Source: Novosphingobium naphthalenivorans NBRC 102051 | GTDB lineage: Bacteria; Pseudomonadota; Alphaproteobacteria; Sphingomonadales; Sphingomonadaceae | NCBI RefSeq assembly: GCF_001590985.1 | Contig: NZ_BCTX01000055.1 | Location: 1 to 36,779 of the forward strand | Reading direction: 5' to 3' | DNA length: 36,779 nt | Part shown: positions 1 to 7,957 of the stretch, in pieces | Position numbering within the stretch: position 1 is the stretch's first letter | Layout of the letters: every line of letters starts with the position of its first letter | Notes under the pieces: generated by a model | What the model was told of the DNA's origin: nothing | What the model saw: the letters and a program-made list of their open reading frames with translations, nothing else | The model's database searches: none | Made by a program: the position numbers and the translations under genes

Positions 1-149
1 GCTAATAGGCCCTAGGGAACGGACGAAACGGAGAACTGTGCCTGAGCCATGGTTCTCCGCCGCCCTTCCTGACCGGAATTGCAAGGGCATGGCCGCGTTC
101 CCAATTGCCAGGGGGCTTGCATCGCTATACTGGCAAAGTGCGCAGCGGC
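1..149. other. Intergenic region with several hairpins, no gene recognised
   Basis: No credible coding region is seen here. Perfect inverted repeats are visible: an 8-bp stem at 29-36/52-59, a 7-bp stem at 105-111/130-136, and a 6-bp stem with a 3-base loop at 144-149/153-158. With two further hairpins downstream (192-216 and 231-255) this makes five stems in about 230 bases, which is dense for spacer DNA. It may be the 5' part of a structured leader or a small RNA that ends at the terminator at 231-261. It does not resemble tmRNA, 6S RNA or a tRNA that I know, so no RNA family is assigned. Confidence 0.35.
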
Positions 150-221
150 ATGGCCGCTCGATGGAGACTGGATGTTAGAGCTTGTGTGATAAGGCTCTCT
201 GAATCTCAGAGAGCCTCGTGA
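150..221 (+). CDS. Candidate 23-residue leader peptide upstream of the TopAI-like gene
   Basis: An ATG at 150 opens a short frame of 23 codons that stops at TGA 219-221. Its last third covers a perfect 9-bp hairpin (192-200 paired with 208-216), and it stops 9 bases before an intrinsic terminator. A translated short ORF overlapping one hairpin and followed by a terminator is the classic layout of an attenuator. In E. coli the topAI-yjhQ operon is known to be controlled by a leader peptide, ToiL, through premature termination, so a functional analogue is plausible. The ribosome-binding site is weak, there is no sequence likeness to ToiL that I can claim, and an in-frame GTG at 138 is an alternative start. 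Confidence 0.2.
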   Translation: MAARWRLDVRACVIRLSESQRAS

Positions 222-261
222 ATTCAAAGCCGCCGGGAGCATATGCACCCGGGCGTTTTTT
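192..261 (+). terminator. Hairpin pair ending in an intrinsic terminator, possible attenuator
   Basis: The first hairpin pairs AGGCTCTCT (192-200) with AGAGAGCCT (208-216) around a 7-base loop. The second pairs CGCCGGG (231-237) with CCC-G-GGCG (248-255, one bulged G) and is followed by six T (256-261), a standard Rho-independent terminator on the plus strand. It sits only 23 bases before the TopAI-like start codon at 285. It could end an upstream transcript or act as an attenuator for the downstream gene. The hairpin sequence is seen directly; its regulatory role is inference. Confidence 0.6.
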
Positions 262-284
262 CACGTCTATCATACGAGACTTCC

Positions 285-1049
285 ATGAACATCTCACGAA
301 ATGAACAGCGTGCGCTGCACGTTCTGGCCCTTGGCGGGTGCATTCAACACGAGCGGAATGATGGTCCCAAGATCACGTCCGTAACATGCGTTACGTGCGA
401 AGGAATGATCCTTGCGGACTTCGACTTGGCCATCTTCAACCGGCTGCGGCGGAGGCGGCTGATCGAATCCCGATCGGGCAGACCGTATCGGATATCGAAC
501 GCGGCCTCGCCTCCGTTCGCGCGCAACTCGACAACAGGGGAGCGTGATATGCTTATCCGCAATGAAACGGCCAGCGACATTCGGGCGATCAGCCATCTAG
601 TCACTGAGGCCCTTCGGATGCTCGCGCAATCCACTGGCACCGAAGCAGGCATTGTTGAACGGCTGCGCGCGGAGGGTGCTCTCGCTCTCTCGCTTGTGGC
701 CGAGGATGAAGGCCGGGTGGTCGGCTATCTGGCTGCCTCGCCGGCATGGATTGGGGACCAGAAGGGCTGGGGGCTGATTGGTCCGCTTGCCGTTCTACCG
801 TCAAGACATCGGCAAGGCATCGGGACAGCCCTGATGGCGGAAGCCCTCCGCCGATTACGGACGACCTGCAAAGGAGCGGCGTTGGTAGGCGATCCTGCCT
901 ACTATGTCCGGTTTGGCTTCCAGGCCTTTCCTGGCGTGAGCGTAGCCGGCTGCCCGCCCGAGGTGGTTCAGGCTTTGCCGTTCGACGGCATCGAGCCGCA
1001 CGGAGAACTGATCCATCATCCGGCGTTCGGTCTGGATCAGCGGGTGTAA
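285..1049 (+). CDS. TopAI/YjhX toxin-family domain fused in frame to a YjhQ-type GNAT acetyltransferase
   Basis: This 254-residue frame starts at ATG 285 (an in-frame ATG at 243 lies inside the terminator and is unlikely). Residues 1-72 match the YjhX/TopAI family, the topoisomerase I inhibitor toxin, with the motifs SRNEQRALHVLA and GRPYRIS. Residues from Met89 form a GNAT acetyltransferase domain with the acetyl-CoA loop RQGIG at 176-180 and the YjhQ/YhbS-type GDPAYYVRFGF. In E. coli yjhX and yjhQ are adjacent genes proposed as toxin and antitoxin. Here the expected toxin C-terminus (GLASVRAQLDNR, then TGA at 545-547) is still encoded, but in another frame from 503. One base appears to have been lost at about 501-504, so translation misses that stop and runs into the GNAT ATG at 549. 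Toxin function is probably altered; a sequencing error is the main alternative. Confidence 0.8.
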   Translation: MNISRNEQRALHVLALGGCIQHERNDGPKITSVTCVTCEGMILADFDLAIFNRLRRRRLIESRSGRPYRISNAASPPFARNSTTGERDMLIRNETASDIRAISHLVTEALRMLAQSTGTEAGIVERLRAEGALALSLVAEDEGRVVGYLAASPAWIGDQKGWGLIGPLAVLPSRHRQGIGTALMAEALRRLRTTCKGAALVGDPAYYVRFGFQAFPGVSVAGCPPEVVQALPFDGIEPHGELIHHPAFGLDQRV

Positions 1050-1056
1050 CCGAAGA

Positions 1057-1091
1057 CCGGGCTGTGTACCGCAAAACGGTGCACAGCCCGG
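1057..1091 (+). terminator. Strong hairpin after the TopAI-GNAT gene
   Basis: A near-perfect inverted repeat lies 7 bases after the stop codon: CCGGGCTGTG and ACCG pair with CGGT and CACAGCCCGG, with one T-G pair in the stem and a loop of CAAAA. The 15-bp stem is GC-rich but has no T run after it on either strand, so it is probably a transcript-stabilising or non-canonical terminator element. Confidence 0.5.
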
Positions 1092-1476
1092 CCGCTCATC
1101 CCGGTAATCGGAAGACAGGAACGCCCCCGGCGTCAACCAAAGCGGGTGATACCGGCTCGTGCCGAACAGACGGCATCGCCATTAACCACATTGAAACTAT
1201 GATCATGTGAAGTCGGCTCTACGATCGGGGCGACAGAATAGGAAGCTGGGCATCTGCTGGCGGGCGGATGTTAAGGCGAATGCGCGGTGGTTCGCGGTAT
1301 CGGCCATCACGCGTTGAGCAGAAAATGCCGCTCCGCGAGAAGCGGCACATATAACGTGGGGAATCCGAAATAGCTGGTGCGTGGAACGGATGCCCGCAAA
1401 CGCAAGGCATCGATATGCCAATCGTTTGCAACGCCAAGCCGGGCCAGAATGGGGTTGTCATGTTTCTGAGGTTCGA
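1092..1476. other. Intergenic region upstream of the Amt-GGDEF-EAL gene
   Basis: No gene is supported here; the short frames are not preceded by ribosome-binding sites and look random. A 7-bp hairpin (TGCCGCT 1326-1332 with AGCGGCA 1341-1347) and a weaker pair of GATGCC/GGCATC repeats (about 1388-1410) lie in the probable leader of the downstream gene. I cannot pick a convincing sigma-70 or sigma-54 promoter, nor recognise a riboswitch. Confidence 0.4.
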
Positions 1477-4400
1477 ATGGCAGGTATCATCGGGCGCTCG
1501 CTGATCTTTCTCGTCGCGTTCGCCAGCATCCCGGGCAAGGCCTTCGCGGCTTCAGCCGTCGGCACGAGCGCGCATATCCACGAACGGGTGGAAAGCCTGT
1601 CCGCGACCATGGACATGCTCTGGGTACTCGTCGCGGCGACGCTGGTCATGATGATGCAGATCGGCTTCATGATGATCGAAGCCGGAACCGTGCGCACCAA
1701 GAACGCCATCAGCGTTGCGCAAAAGAACATGCTCGATTTCGCTTTCTCGACCGTTGCTTTCGCAGTCATCGGTTTCGGGCTGGCATTCGGCACGAGCACG
1801 GGGTGGCTTCCGATCGGTTCGGACGGTGATCTGTTCTTCTTGAAGAACCTCTCCGGCACGAATGCGACGTTCTTCATCTTCCAGGTCATGTTCTGCGGCA
1901 CATGCGCGACGATCGTTTCCGGCGCCGTGGCGGAGCGTATGCGCCTGCGGGCCTATATCCTCCTCAGCCTGATCTTGTCCGGAATCATCTATCCGGTCTT
2001 CACGCACTGGGCCTGGGGCAATGCGCTCAACCACTCGCCCGGGGCCTTCCTTGCCAATGCCGGCTTCGTCGATTTCGCGGGTTCGACCGTGGTCCATGCC
2101 ACCGGCGGCTGGTTCGCACTGGCGGCGTGCCTTGTCATTGGCGCGCGTGAAGGCCGCTTTACCGAAGGTCCCCCGATCCGGATCGGTGGGCACAGTGCCG
2201 TTCTCTCCTCGGCAGGTGCGCTGTTCCTGTTTGTCGGATGGATTGGTTTCAACGGCGGATCGACCTTGTCCGCGTCCAAGGAAGTGCCGGGGATCATTCT
2301 CAACACGATCCTGGCAGGCTCGGCAGGGGGCGTCGTCGGCTACGGCATGACATGGTTCAAGGGAGCCATGCTGCCCGAGCGCGCGGTGAACGGCTTGATC
2401 GGCGGTCTCGTCGCGATCACCGCCGGGTGCCATCTGTTGGATCCCGGCGCAGCCATGCTGCTCGGCGCGCTTGGCGGGTTGACGGCCAATGCGGCCAATC
2501 ACTTCCTCGAAACCCGAATGCGGATCGACGATGCCGTCGGCGCCGTCGGTGTGCACGGTGTGGCCGGCGTCGTCGGGACGCTTGGCCTCGCGCTGCTGGC
2601 CCCGGCCGATGTCCTGCCTGCCGGTTCGCGGCTGGCACAGCTTCTGGTTCAAGCCGAGGGAAGCGCGCTGAACCTGGTATGGTCGTTCGGCATCGGCCTT
2701 GTCGTGGTCCTCGCGGTCCGGCCGTTCGTCGCCTTGCGGGCGTCTCCCGAAGAAGAGGCGCTGGGCCTCAATGCGGCGGAACATGGTGCGCGGCTCGGCA
2801 CCGATTACCTCCAGGCCAAGATCGAAATGCTGCTCCAGTCCGACTTCCACGGCGGCGAGCGGCTTTCGGTCGAAGTCGGCGATGACAATGAACTGCTCAC
2901 CACCTCGCTCAACAGCTTGATGGACAAGCTCGAAGAAGCCGAAACGGAACGTTCGCGGCAGGCCAGCAGTGCCAGAAGCGCGGAAGAAGCGCAGCGTCTC
3001 GTCGCATTCGGGGAAGTGGCCAGCGAATGCATCTTCCTGATCCACCAGGGACGCATCCGCAGTGCCAACGCCGCCGCCGTGGAACTGTTCGGTTGCAGTG
3101 AGGAGCAACTCATCGATCGCCGTCCGGAGGACCTCGTGCATCCAGACATGCGCGAGGCCATGACCGGCTGGCTGGAGGTCGGCAATGATGCTGTCCAGCA
3201 CGCCCGTGTGCTGCGCGGCGAGAATGGCGAAGTGCCGGTCGAACTGCGCTTTCGCCAGATCGAACTCGATGGCCACGATGTCGTCGTGCTGCGCATGACC
3301 GACCTGAGCGAACGGGAGGAAGCCCAGCGCCAGATCTATCACCTGGCCATGCATGATACGCTGACGGATCTGCCCAACCGCGAATTGTTCAATCGCAACT
3401 TGCGCAGTGCCCTGGCCCGCCGCCGGGATTCCATACTCACGGCGCTGTTGCTGGTCGACGTCGACAGGTTCAAGGACATCAACGACCTGCATGGCCATCC
3501 CTCCGGCGATGCCGTGCTCGTCGCGATTGCGGAACGGCTGCGCAGCGGGGTGCGGGGAGGTGATACCGTGGCGCGGCTGGGCGGTGACGAATTCGCGGTG
3601 ATCTACACCAACATCGCGTTCCCCAACCAGGCACTGGATCTTGCTTTCCGCATTCTCCAGAACGTCTCGCAACCGCTCACCCTGCCGACCGGAACCACCA
3701 TTCACCCCCGCGCCAGCGTGGGGCTTGCGATTTGCCCGCTCGATGCGGACGATACGGAAACGCTGTTCCGCAATGCAGACATGGCGCTCTACGCCGCCAA
3801 GAAGCGGGGCCGGAACGGCTTCCAGCGCTACAAGCCGGAAATGGGGCGCTTGCAGCACTTGCGGCAGGAGCTGGAAGACGATCTTTCCGAAGCCGTCGTC
3901 CGCAACGAGCTGGAACTCTACTACCAGCCGCGGATCGACCTGCGGCGCGGCGAAGTGTCCAGCTTCGAGGCGCTCTTGCGCTGGAACCGCAAAGGCGTGC
4001 AGGTCTCTCCGGCCGATTTCATCTCGATCGCGGAAGAAACCGGGCTGATCGTGCCGATCGGCGCCTGGGCTATCCGCGAGGCCTGCCGCGCGGCGATGCA
4101 GGATCTGAATGGAAGCAGCGTCAGCGTCAATGTCAGCGCCCGGCAGTTCCATGGCGCGCATCTGGTCGATTGCGTTGCCGCTGCGCTAGCGGAAAGCGGG
4201 CTGCCGCCTTCCCATCTCGAACTGGAAATCACGGAAAGTGTGCTGATCGACGACGATGATGTCGCCATTCGGGTTCTCGATGACTTACGCCAGCTCGGCG
4301 TGTGTGTGGCGCTCGACGATTTCGGGACGGGGTATTCCTCGCTCAGCTATCTGACCCGCTTTGCCTTCGATACGATCAAGATCGACCGGAGCTTCGTCCA

Positions 4401-4638
4401 GGCGGAGGATGAGAAGACCTGGTATGTGATCCGTTCGGTGCTGAGCATGTCGAACGGCCTAGGCACCGCCGTGGTTGCGGAAGGGGTCGAGACTGTCGGC
4501 CAGCTCAACCGGTTGGCCGCGGAAGGGTGCACTCTGGTTCAGGGGTTCCTTGTCTCGCCGCCTGTCCCAGCGGCCGAGGCCGTGAAGTTCACGCGCCACG
4601 GGGACTGGATGATCCCGCTGGGGCGCCAGATCGCCTGA
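1477..4638 (+). CDS. Ammonium transporter (Amt) fused to PAS-GGDEF-EAL, c-di-GMP signalling protein
   Basis: A 1053-residue membrane protein. The start at ATG 1477 has GAGG five bases upstream and opens a signal peptide ending near AKAFA-type small residues; the longer frame from 1381 is less likely. Residues about 30-430 are an Amt/MEP ammonium channel with multiple membrane segments; the pore twin histidines (His207 in VVHATGG, His360 in VGVHGVAG) and the conserved Asp of FVDFAGS are kept. A coiled linker and PAS domain (about 520-625) follow. The diguanylate cyclase domain has an intact GGDEF (about 702-706) preceded by an RGGD inhibitory site. The phosphodiesterase domain keeps FEALLRW (EAL at 831), DDFGTGYSSL and EGVET. 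Both catalytic signatures look active, so the protein probably couples ammonium flux or binding to c-di-GMP turnover at the inner membrane. No GlnK gene lies beside it. Confidence 0.9.
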   Translation: MAGIIGRSLIFLVAFASIPGKAFAASAVGTSAHIHERVESLSATMDMLWVLVAATLVMMMQIGFMMIEAGTVRTKNAISVAQKNMLDFAFSTVAFAVIGFGLAFGTSTGWLPIGSDGDLFFLKNLSGTNATFFIFQVMFCGTCATIVSGAVAERMRLRAYILLSLILSGIIYPVFTHWAWGNALNHSPGAFLANAGFVDFAGSTVVHATGGWFALAACLVIGAREGRFTEGPPIRIGGHSAVLSSAGALFLFVGWIGFNGGSTLSASKEVPGIILNTILAGSAGGVVGYGMTWFKGAMLPERAVNGLIGGLVAITAGCHLLDPGAAMLLGALGGLTANAANHFLETRMRIDDAVGAVGVHGVAGVVGTLGLALLAPADVLPAGSRLAQLLVQAEGSALNLVWSFGIGLVVVLAVRPFVALRASPEEEALGLNAAEHGARLGTDYLQAKIEMLLQSDFHGGERLSVEVGDDNELLTTSLNSLMDKLEEAETERSRQASSARSAEEAQRLVAFGEVASECIFLIHQGRIRSANAAAVELFGCSEEQLIDRRPEDLVHPDMREAMTGWLEVGNDAVQHARVLRGENGEVPVELRFRQIELDGHDVVVLRMTDLSEREEAQRQIYHLAMHDTLTDLPNRELFNRNLRSALARRRDSILTALLLVDVDRFKDINDLHGHPSGDAVLVAIAERLRSGVRGGDTVARLGGDEFAVIYTNIAFPNQALDLAFRILQNVSQPLTLPTGTTIHPRASVGLAICPLDADDTETLFRNADMALYAAKKRGRNGFQRYKPEMGRLQHLRQELEDDLSEAVVRNELELYYQPRIDLRRGEVSSFEALLRWNRKGVQVSPADFISIAEETGLIVPIGAWAIREACRAAMQDLNGSSVSVNVSARQFHGAHLVDCVAAALAESGLPPSHLELEITESVLIDDDDVAIRVLDDLRQLGVCVALDDFGTGYSSLSYLTRFAFDTIKIDRSFVQAEDEKTWYVIRSVLSMSNGLGTAVVAEGVETVGQLNRLAAEGCTLVQGFLVSPPVPAAEAVKFTRHGDWMIPLGRQIA

Positions 4639-4774
4639 AGAAGACAGGCCTCACTGTAGAGATGCCCTCGCATGGGAAAGGGGGACCGCGCGAACTATCG
4701 CAGCGATCGAAGAGGGCAAGGAGCGCTGCCGCTGGAGCACACCCGGCGCTTTGCTGACCCTGCCCTCTGGTCGT

Positions 4775-4791
4775 GCCGTCGATTGGACGGC
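4775..4791. terminator. Hairpin between convergent genes
   Basis: GCCGTC (4775-4780) pairs with GACGGC (4786-4791) around a 5-base loop. It lies 3 bases beyond the stop codon of the minus-strand channel gene and between two convergent genes, so it may stop transcription from either side. There is no T run. Confidence 0.35.
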
Positions 4792-4794
4792 GGC

Positions 4795-5709
4795 TCAGTG
4801 GCCGAGCGGCACCAGAATGTTCAACCAGACTTTGGTGCCATCCACGGCGTTTCGGGTATAGACCTGCTGCGTCACGTTGAGGTTGGCCTCGATCGTGCCG
4901 AAACGCCTGGTAAAGCCCAGGCCCACAGCGGCCTGTTCGGCCTTGCCCTGGGTGGTTCCGCCATAGGCCATGCCGTTGTTGTCGTCAGATGTTACCTGCT
5001 TTCGCCAATAGCCCACTGGGCCAAGGCTCCATCCGCCCATGTCCTTGAATGCAGTGGCATTCAGCATGAATTCGTTGCCGGACCTGTAGTCGGTCTCGCC
5101 GCTTCGCGTATTCATGAAATAGGCCAGACCTGCCGACAGATTCCAGCCGTCGCGCAGATAGCTTGCGCCGATCGACGGGGTGAAGGTCCAGAAGTCGCCG
5201 CCGGTATTGATCGCTTCCGAGACATCGAAGCCGCTTGTCGGCGCGAAGATGCTCAGTCCGGTACTGACGAACACACCCGGTTCGACCTGCCATGACAGGT
5301 TGACAGGCGAGATCTCGATATTGCCCAGTCCCAGCTTGTGTTCCGATCCCTGCAGCACCTCCGGGAAAGGAGCGCGGCGATCCTGCGCATTGTACATGAC
5401 CGGCACGGTGACAAAGGCACGATAGCTTGCGCCCAGGATTTCCGCGCGGGGCACGACCATCAACTGCACGGCCGTATCGACAAGCGTATTGTCCTGCCCG
5501 CCGTCCTTTCCGTCGTCGCCCTTGAGACGGGCCTCCCAGAAGCCGGACCGCGTGCCGATGTACACTCCGGGCGGCGGGTTGGCGCCTACTGCAACGCCCA
5601 TCGTGCTCCCGGGCGGAACGGACGAAGGAACGCCGGCTTCGCGGGCCAGGGCCGGTGACGCGGCGGGAATGACGCAGGCAGCAAGAAGCAATCTGCAAAG
5701 CAGTTTCAT
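4795..5709 (-). CDS. Outer-membrane channel of the phenol MetA-pathway (SphA/transporter) family
   Basis: A 304-residue protein with a signal peptide (residues 1-22, ending PALA) and alternating beta-strand-like segments typical of the Phenol_MetA_deg outer-membrane family, which is common next to aromatic-catabolic genes. It ends in a C-terminal region rich in aromatic and hydrophobic residues, as in outer-membrane barrels. AGAGGA lies at proper spacing before the ATG. It is the last gene of a minus-strand run with the reductase, MFS transporter and FAD hydroxylase, so it probably lets the aromatic substrate cross the outer membrane. The family assignment is by pattern, and substrate is unknown. 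Confidence 0.7.
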   Translation of the reverse strand: MKLLCRLLLAACVIPAASPALAREAGVPSSVPPGSTMGVAVGANPPPGVYIGTRSGFWEARLKGDDGKDGGQDNTLVDTAVQLMVVPRAEILGASYRAFVTVPVMYNAQDRRAPFPEVLQGSEHKLGLGNIEISPVNLSWQVEPGVFVSTGLSIFAPTSGFDVSEAINTGGDFWTFTPSIGASYLRDGWNLSAGLAYFMNTRSGETDYRSGNEFMLNATAFKDMGGWSLGPVGYWRKQVTSDDNNGMAYGGTTQGKAEQAAVGLGFTRRFGTIEANLNVTQQVYTRNAVDGTKVWLNILVPLGH

Positions 5710-5779
5710 AAGATCCTCTCCATGGTGATATTGATGAGGGCCGGCGGAAGCGGTGCGCGTTCCTCTCGGCCAGCAGTGC

Positions 5780-6796
5780 TCAGCCGCTCATGTGCACGAT
5801 CAGCTTGCCGAAGTTTTCGCCCCGGAACAGGCCCAGAAAGGCGCGCGGGGCTGCCTCGATGCCTTCGACCATGTGCTCACGGTATTTGAGCTCGCCGGAC
5901 CGGATCCAGGCCGAGACATCGCGCCGGAACTCCTCTTGCATGTCGCCCAGCATGTCGAACAGGAAACCCTGCAGCGTCAGTTGCTTGATCAGGATGGCCG
6001 AATGCAGTTCCTGCAGGCGGTCGATGCCGGGTTTCGCAGGCTGGTTCCGGTCAACGGCAATCGTGCCGCATACCGCGACGCGCGCACGGGCATTGAGCAG
6101 GGGGATTACAGCGGCGAAGATATCTCCGCCGACATTGTCGAAATAGACATCAATGCCGTCCGGGCAGGCGGCGCGCAGGGCTTCGGGCAGGTCAGGTGCC
6201 TTGTGATCGACTGCAGCGGCAAACCCCAGTTCCTCGGTCAGATACCGGCATTTCTCCGGACCTCCGGCAATGCCGACCACCCGCGCGCCGCGGATCCGGG
6301 CGACTTGCCCGGCGACAGATCCCACCGCGCCCGAGGCGGCCGAGACAAGGACGGTTTCCCCCGGCTGCGGGCGGCCGTAACGGATCATTCCTCCGTAGCC
6401 GGTATGGCCGGGCAGGCCCAATACGCCCAGCGCCGTGCTGACCGGCCCCAGCGCCGGGTCCACCGTTTCCAGACCTTCGGCGGGGCAGACATGATGGGTC
6501 TGCCAGCCGTTGCGGCTGGTAACGATACGGCCTTCGGGCAATCGTGCGGAGCGGGAGCGGACGACACGGGACACGGTTCCGCCGGGCATGACCTCTCCCA
6601 ATGCGGTCGCAGCGGCATAGTTTGCCCCCTCGTACATTCGGGCGCGCATGTAGGGATCGAGCGAAAGATACTGCGTTTCCAGCAGGACCTCGCCGTCGGC
6701 CGGCTCGGGCAGGGGGGCCTCGGTCAGCGCGAAATTGTCTTCTGTAGGGCCTTCGGGGCCCGGACGGCTGGCAAGAACGATCCTGCGGGTAATCAT
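5780..6796 (-). CDS. MDR-superfamily NADP-dependent oxidoreductase (CurA / 2-alkenal reductase type)
   Basis: A 338-residue zinc-independent medium-chain reductase. The N-terminal domain has the family motif SLDPYMR (45-51), and the Rossmann domain has AASGAVGSVAGQ (153-164) for NADP binding, followed by YFDNVGG. Relatives reduce carbon-carbon double bonds of enones or alkenals with NADPH. The start at ATG 6794-6796 overlaps the stop of the MFS gene as ATGA and has GAGG upstream, indicating translational coupling; the extra 167 residues possible upstream read through the MFS gene and are not real. In this cluster it may reduce an unsaturated ring-cleavage product or side chain. Confidence 0.82.
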   Translation of the reverse strand: MITRRIVLASRPGPEGPTEDNFALTEAPLPEPADGEVLLETQYLSLDPYMRARMYEGANYAAATALGEVMPGGTVSRVVRSRSARLPEGRIVTSRNGWQTHHVCPAEGLETVDPALGPVSTALGVLGLPGHTGYGGMIRYGRPQPGETVLVSAASGAVGSVAGQVARIRGARVVGIAGGPEKCRYLTEELGFAAAVDHKAPDLPEALRAACPDGIDVYFDNVGGDIFAAVIPLLNARARVAVCGTIAVDRNQPAKPGIDRLQELHSAILIKQLTLQGFLFDMLGDMQEEFRRDVSAWIRSGELKYREHMVEGIEAAPRAFLGLFRGENFGKLIVHMSG

Positions 6797-7929
6797 GCGG
6801 CCCTCCATGATGCCGTGAAACCGGCAATCGCGATCAGCCCGATTGCGACGGCGGCAAGGCCCAGCGCGCCATAACCGCTGCTCTGCACCAGCACGCCGCC
6901 CAGCAGGGGGCCGGTGGCGGAACCGGTCATGATCATGGCCGGCGTGGCCGCATTGGCGCGTCCGGTCGGTTCGATCCGGGCCAGATAGCCGAACACGAAA
7001 GTATGCGTGAAGATCATGATGAAGGGAAACACCACCATGGCGGCAACATAGAGGGGATAGTCCAAGGCCTGGCTCAGAATGACGGCAAATACGCCTTGAA
7101 GAAACGCGCCGCCGATCGCCACGCGGATGGGAGGCAGGCGCTTTTCCAGGATCGAGGCGAGGATCGAGGGCAGGATCGAGATCGTGCCCGAGAATGCGAG
7201 TGCAAACTGGACCTTGGGCAGCGTAAAGCCCGCATCGGTGCCGATCCGCTCGGCGAAGGAGAATATCATCGCCTGGACCAGCGCCATGCACATGATGCCC
7301 AGGATGGCCAGCCAGACGCAGCGATTAAAGCGGGTGCGTTCGGCCATGACACCTTCGGTCATGACATCTTCCGGCTGCGTGACGGCAGGAAAGAACGCGG
7401 CAGTCACAACCGCCCCGGCAGCCATGACCACCCCCAGGATGACGAACAGCACGGGCCCGCCATGCTGGGCGATGACCGCGGGAGCACCGCCCAGGAAGAA
7501 GACCGCGAATATGCCGAGAGCCAGGCTGCCGAGCGCGAATATCCGGTGCGGGTTCCATGTGCGGGCCATCGTGCCATGGACAAAGGAGATGGCGAACCCG
7601 TTGCAAAAACCCGCGATCAGATGGGTGACGGCAAGGGGACCGAAAGAGGTCATTCCCGTCATGGCCAGAAAGCACAGCGACGCGCCGAGAAAGCCTGCCG
7701 CAGGCATCCAGCGGCCGGGCATCTTGTGGAAGAGCGGAGAAAGCAGCACGCTGGACAGAACCACGCCGCCCAGGAACAGCGTAGCCACGGCTCCTGCCTG
7801 CGTCGGGTTCATCCGATACCCGGAAATCATCGTGCCGACCCAGACCGGCAAGGCCGCAATGTCTATCATTCCGGCCATATGGCCGATGATCAATGCAAGG
7901 CTTGCGCTCTTGCCGTTCACTTTCACCAC
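6793..7929 (-). CDS. MFS transporter, probable aromatic substrate permease
   Basis: A 378-residue hydrophobic protein with about 12 predicted membrane helices and the MFS-like pattern of two six-helix halves separated by a charged loop (around TQPEDVMTEGVMAERTR). It starts at GTG 7927-7929 with AAGGAA upstream. It lies between the FAD hydroxylase and the MDR reductase in one minus-strand operon, overlapping the reductase start by 4 bases. Import of the pathway substrate across the inner membrane is the simplest role, although export cannot be excluded. No subfamily is claimed. Confidence 0.75.
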   Translation of the reverse strand: MVKVNGKSASLALIIGHMAGMIDIAALPVWVGTMISGYRMNPTQAGAVATLFLGGVVLSSVLLSPLFHKMPGRWMPAAGFLGASLCFLAMTGMTSFGPLAVTHLIAGFCNGFAISFVHGTMARTWNPHRIFALGSLALGIFAVFFLGGAPAVIAQHGGPVLFVILGVVMAAGAVVTAAFFPAVTQPEDVMTEGVMAERTRFNRCVWLAILGIMCMALVQAMIFSFAERIGTDAGFTLPKVQFALAFSGTISILPSILASILEKRLPPIRVAIGGAFLQGVFAVILSQALDYPLYVAAMVVFPFIMIFTHTFVFGYLARIEPTGRANAATPAMIMTGSATGPLLGGVLVQSSGYGALGLAAVAIGLIAIAGFTASWRAA

Positions 7930-7957
7930 TTCGCTTCCTTCCCCACCATGATTGTTC

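Noticed and set aside
12..248. 78-codon minus-strand frame at the left edge
   Set aside because: It crosses five hairpins and the terminator, and its composition is not protein-like.
1..261. Possible tmRNA or 6S RNA
   Set aside because: No tRNA-like ends, tag frame or 6S-type open bubble is visible; only generic hairpins.
1552..4161. Long open frame (869 codons) antisense to the Amt-GGDEF-EAL gene
   Set aside because: It is a shadow of a high-GC coding frame: composition is His/Gln/Arg/Asp rich with no domain, and the plus-strand protein is clearly real.
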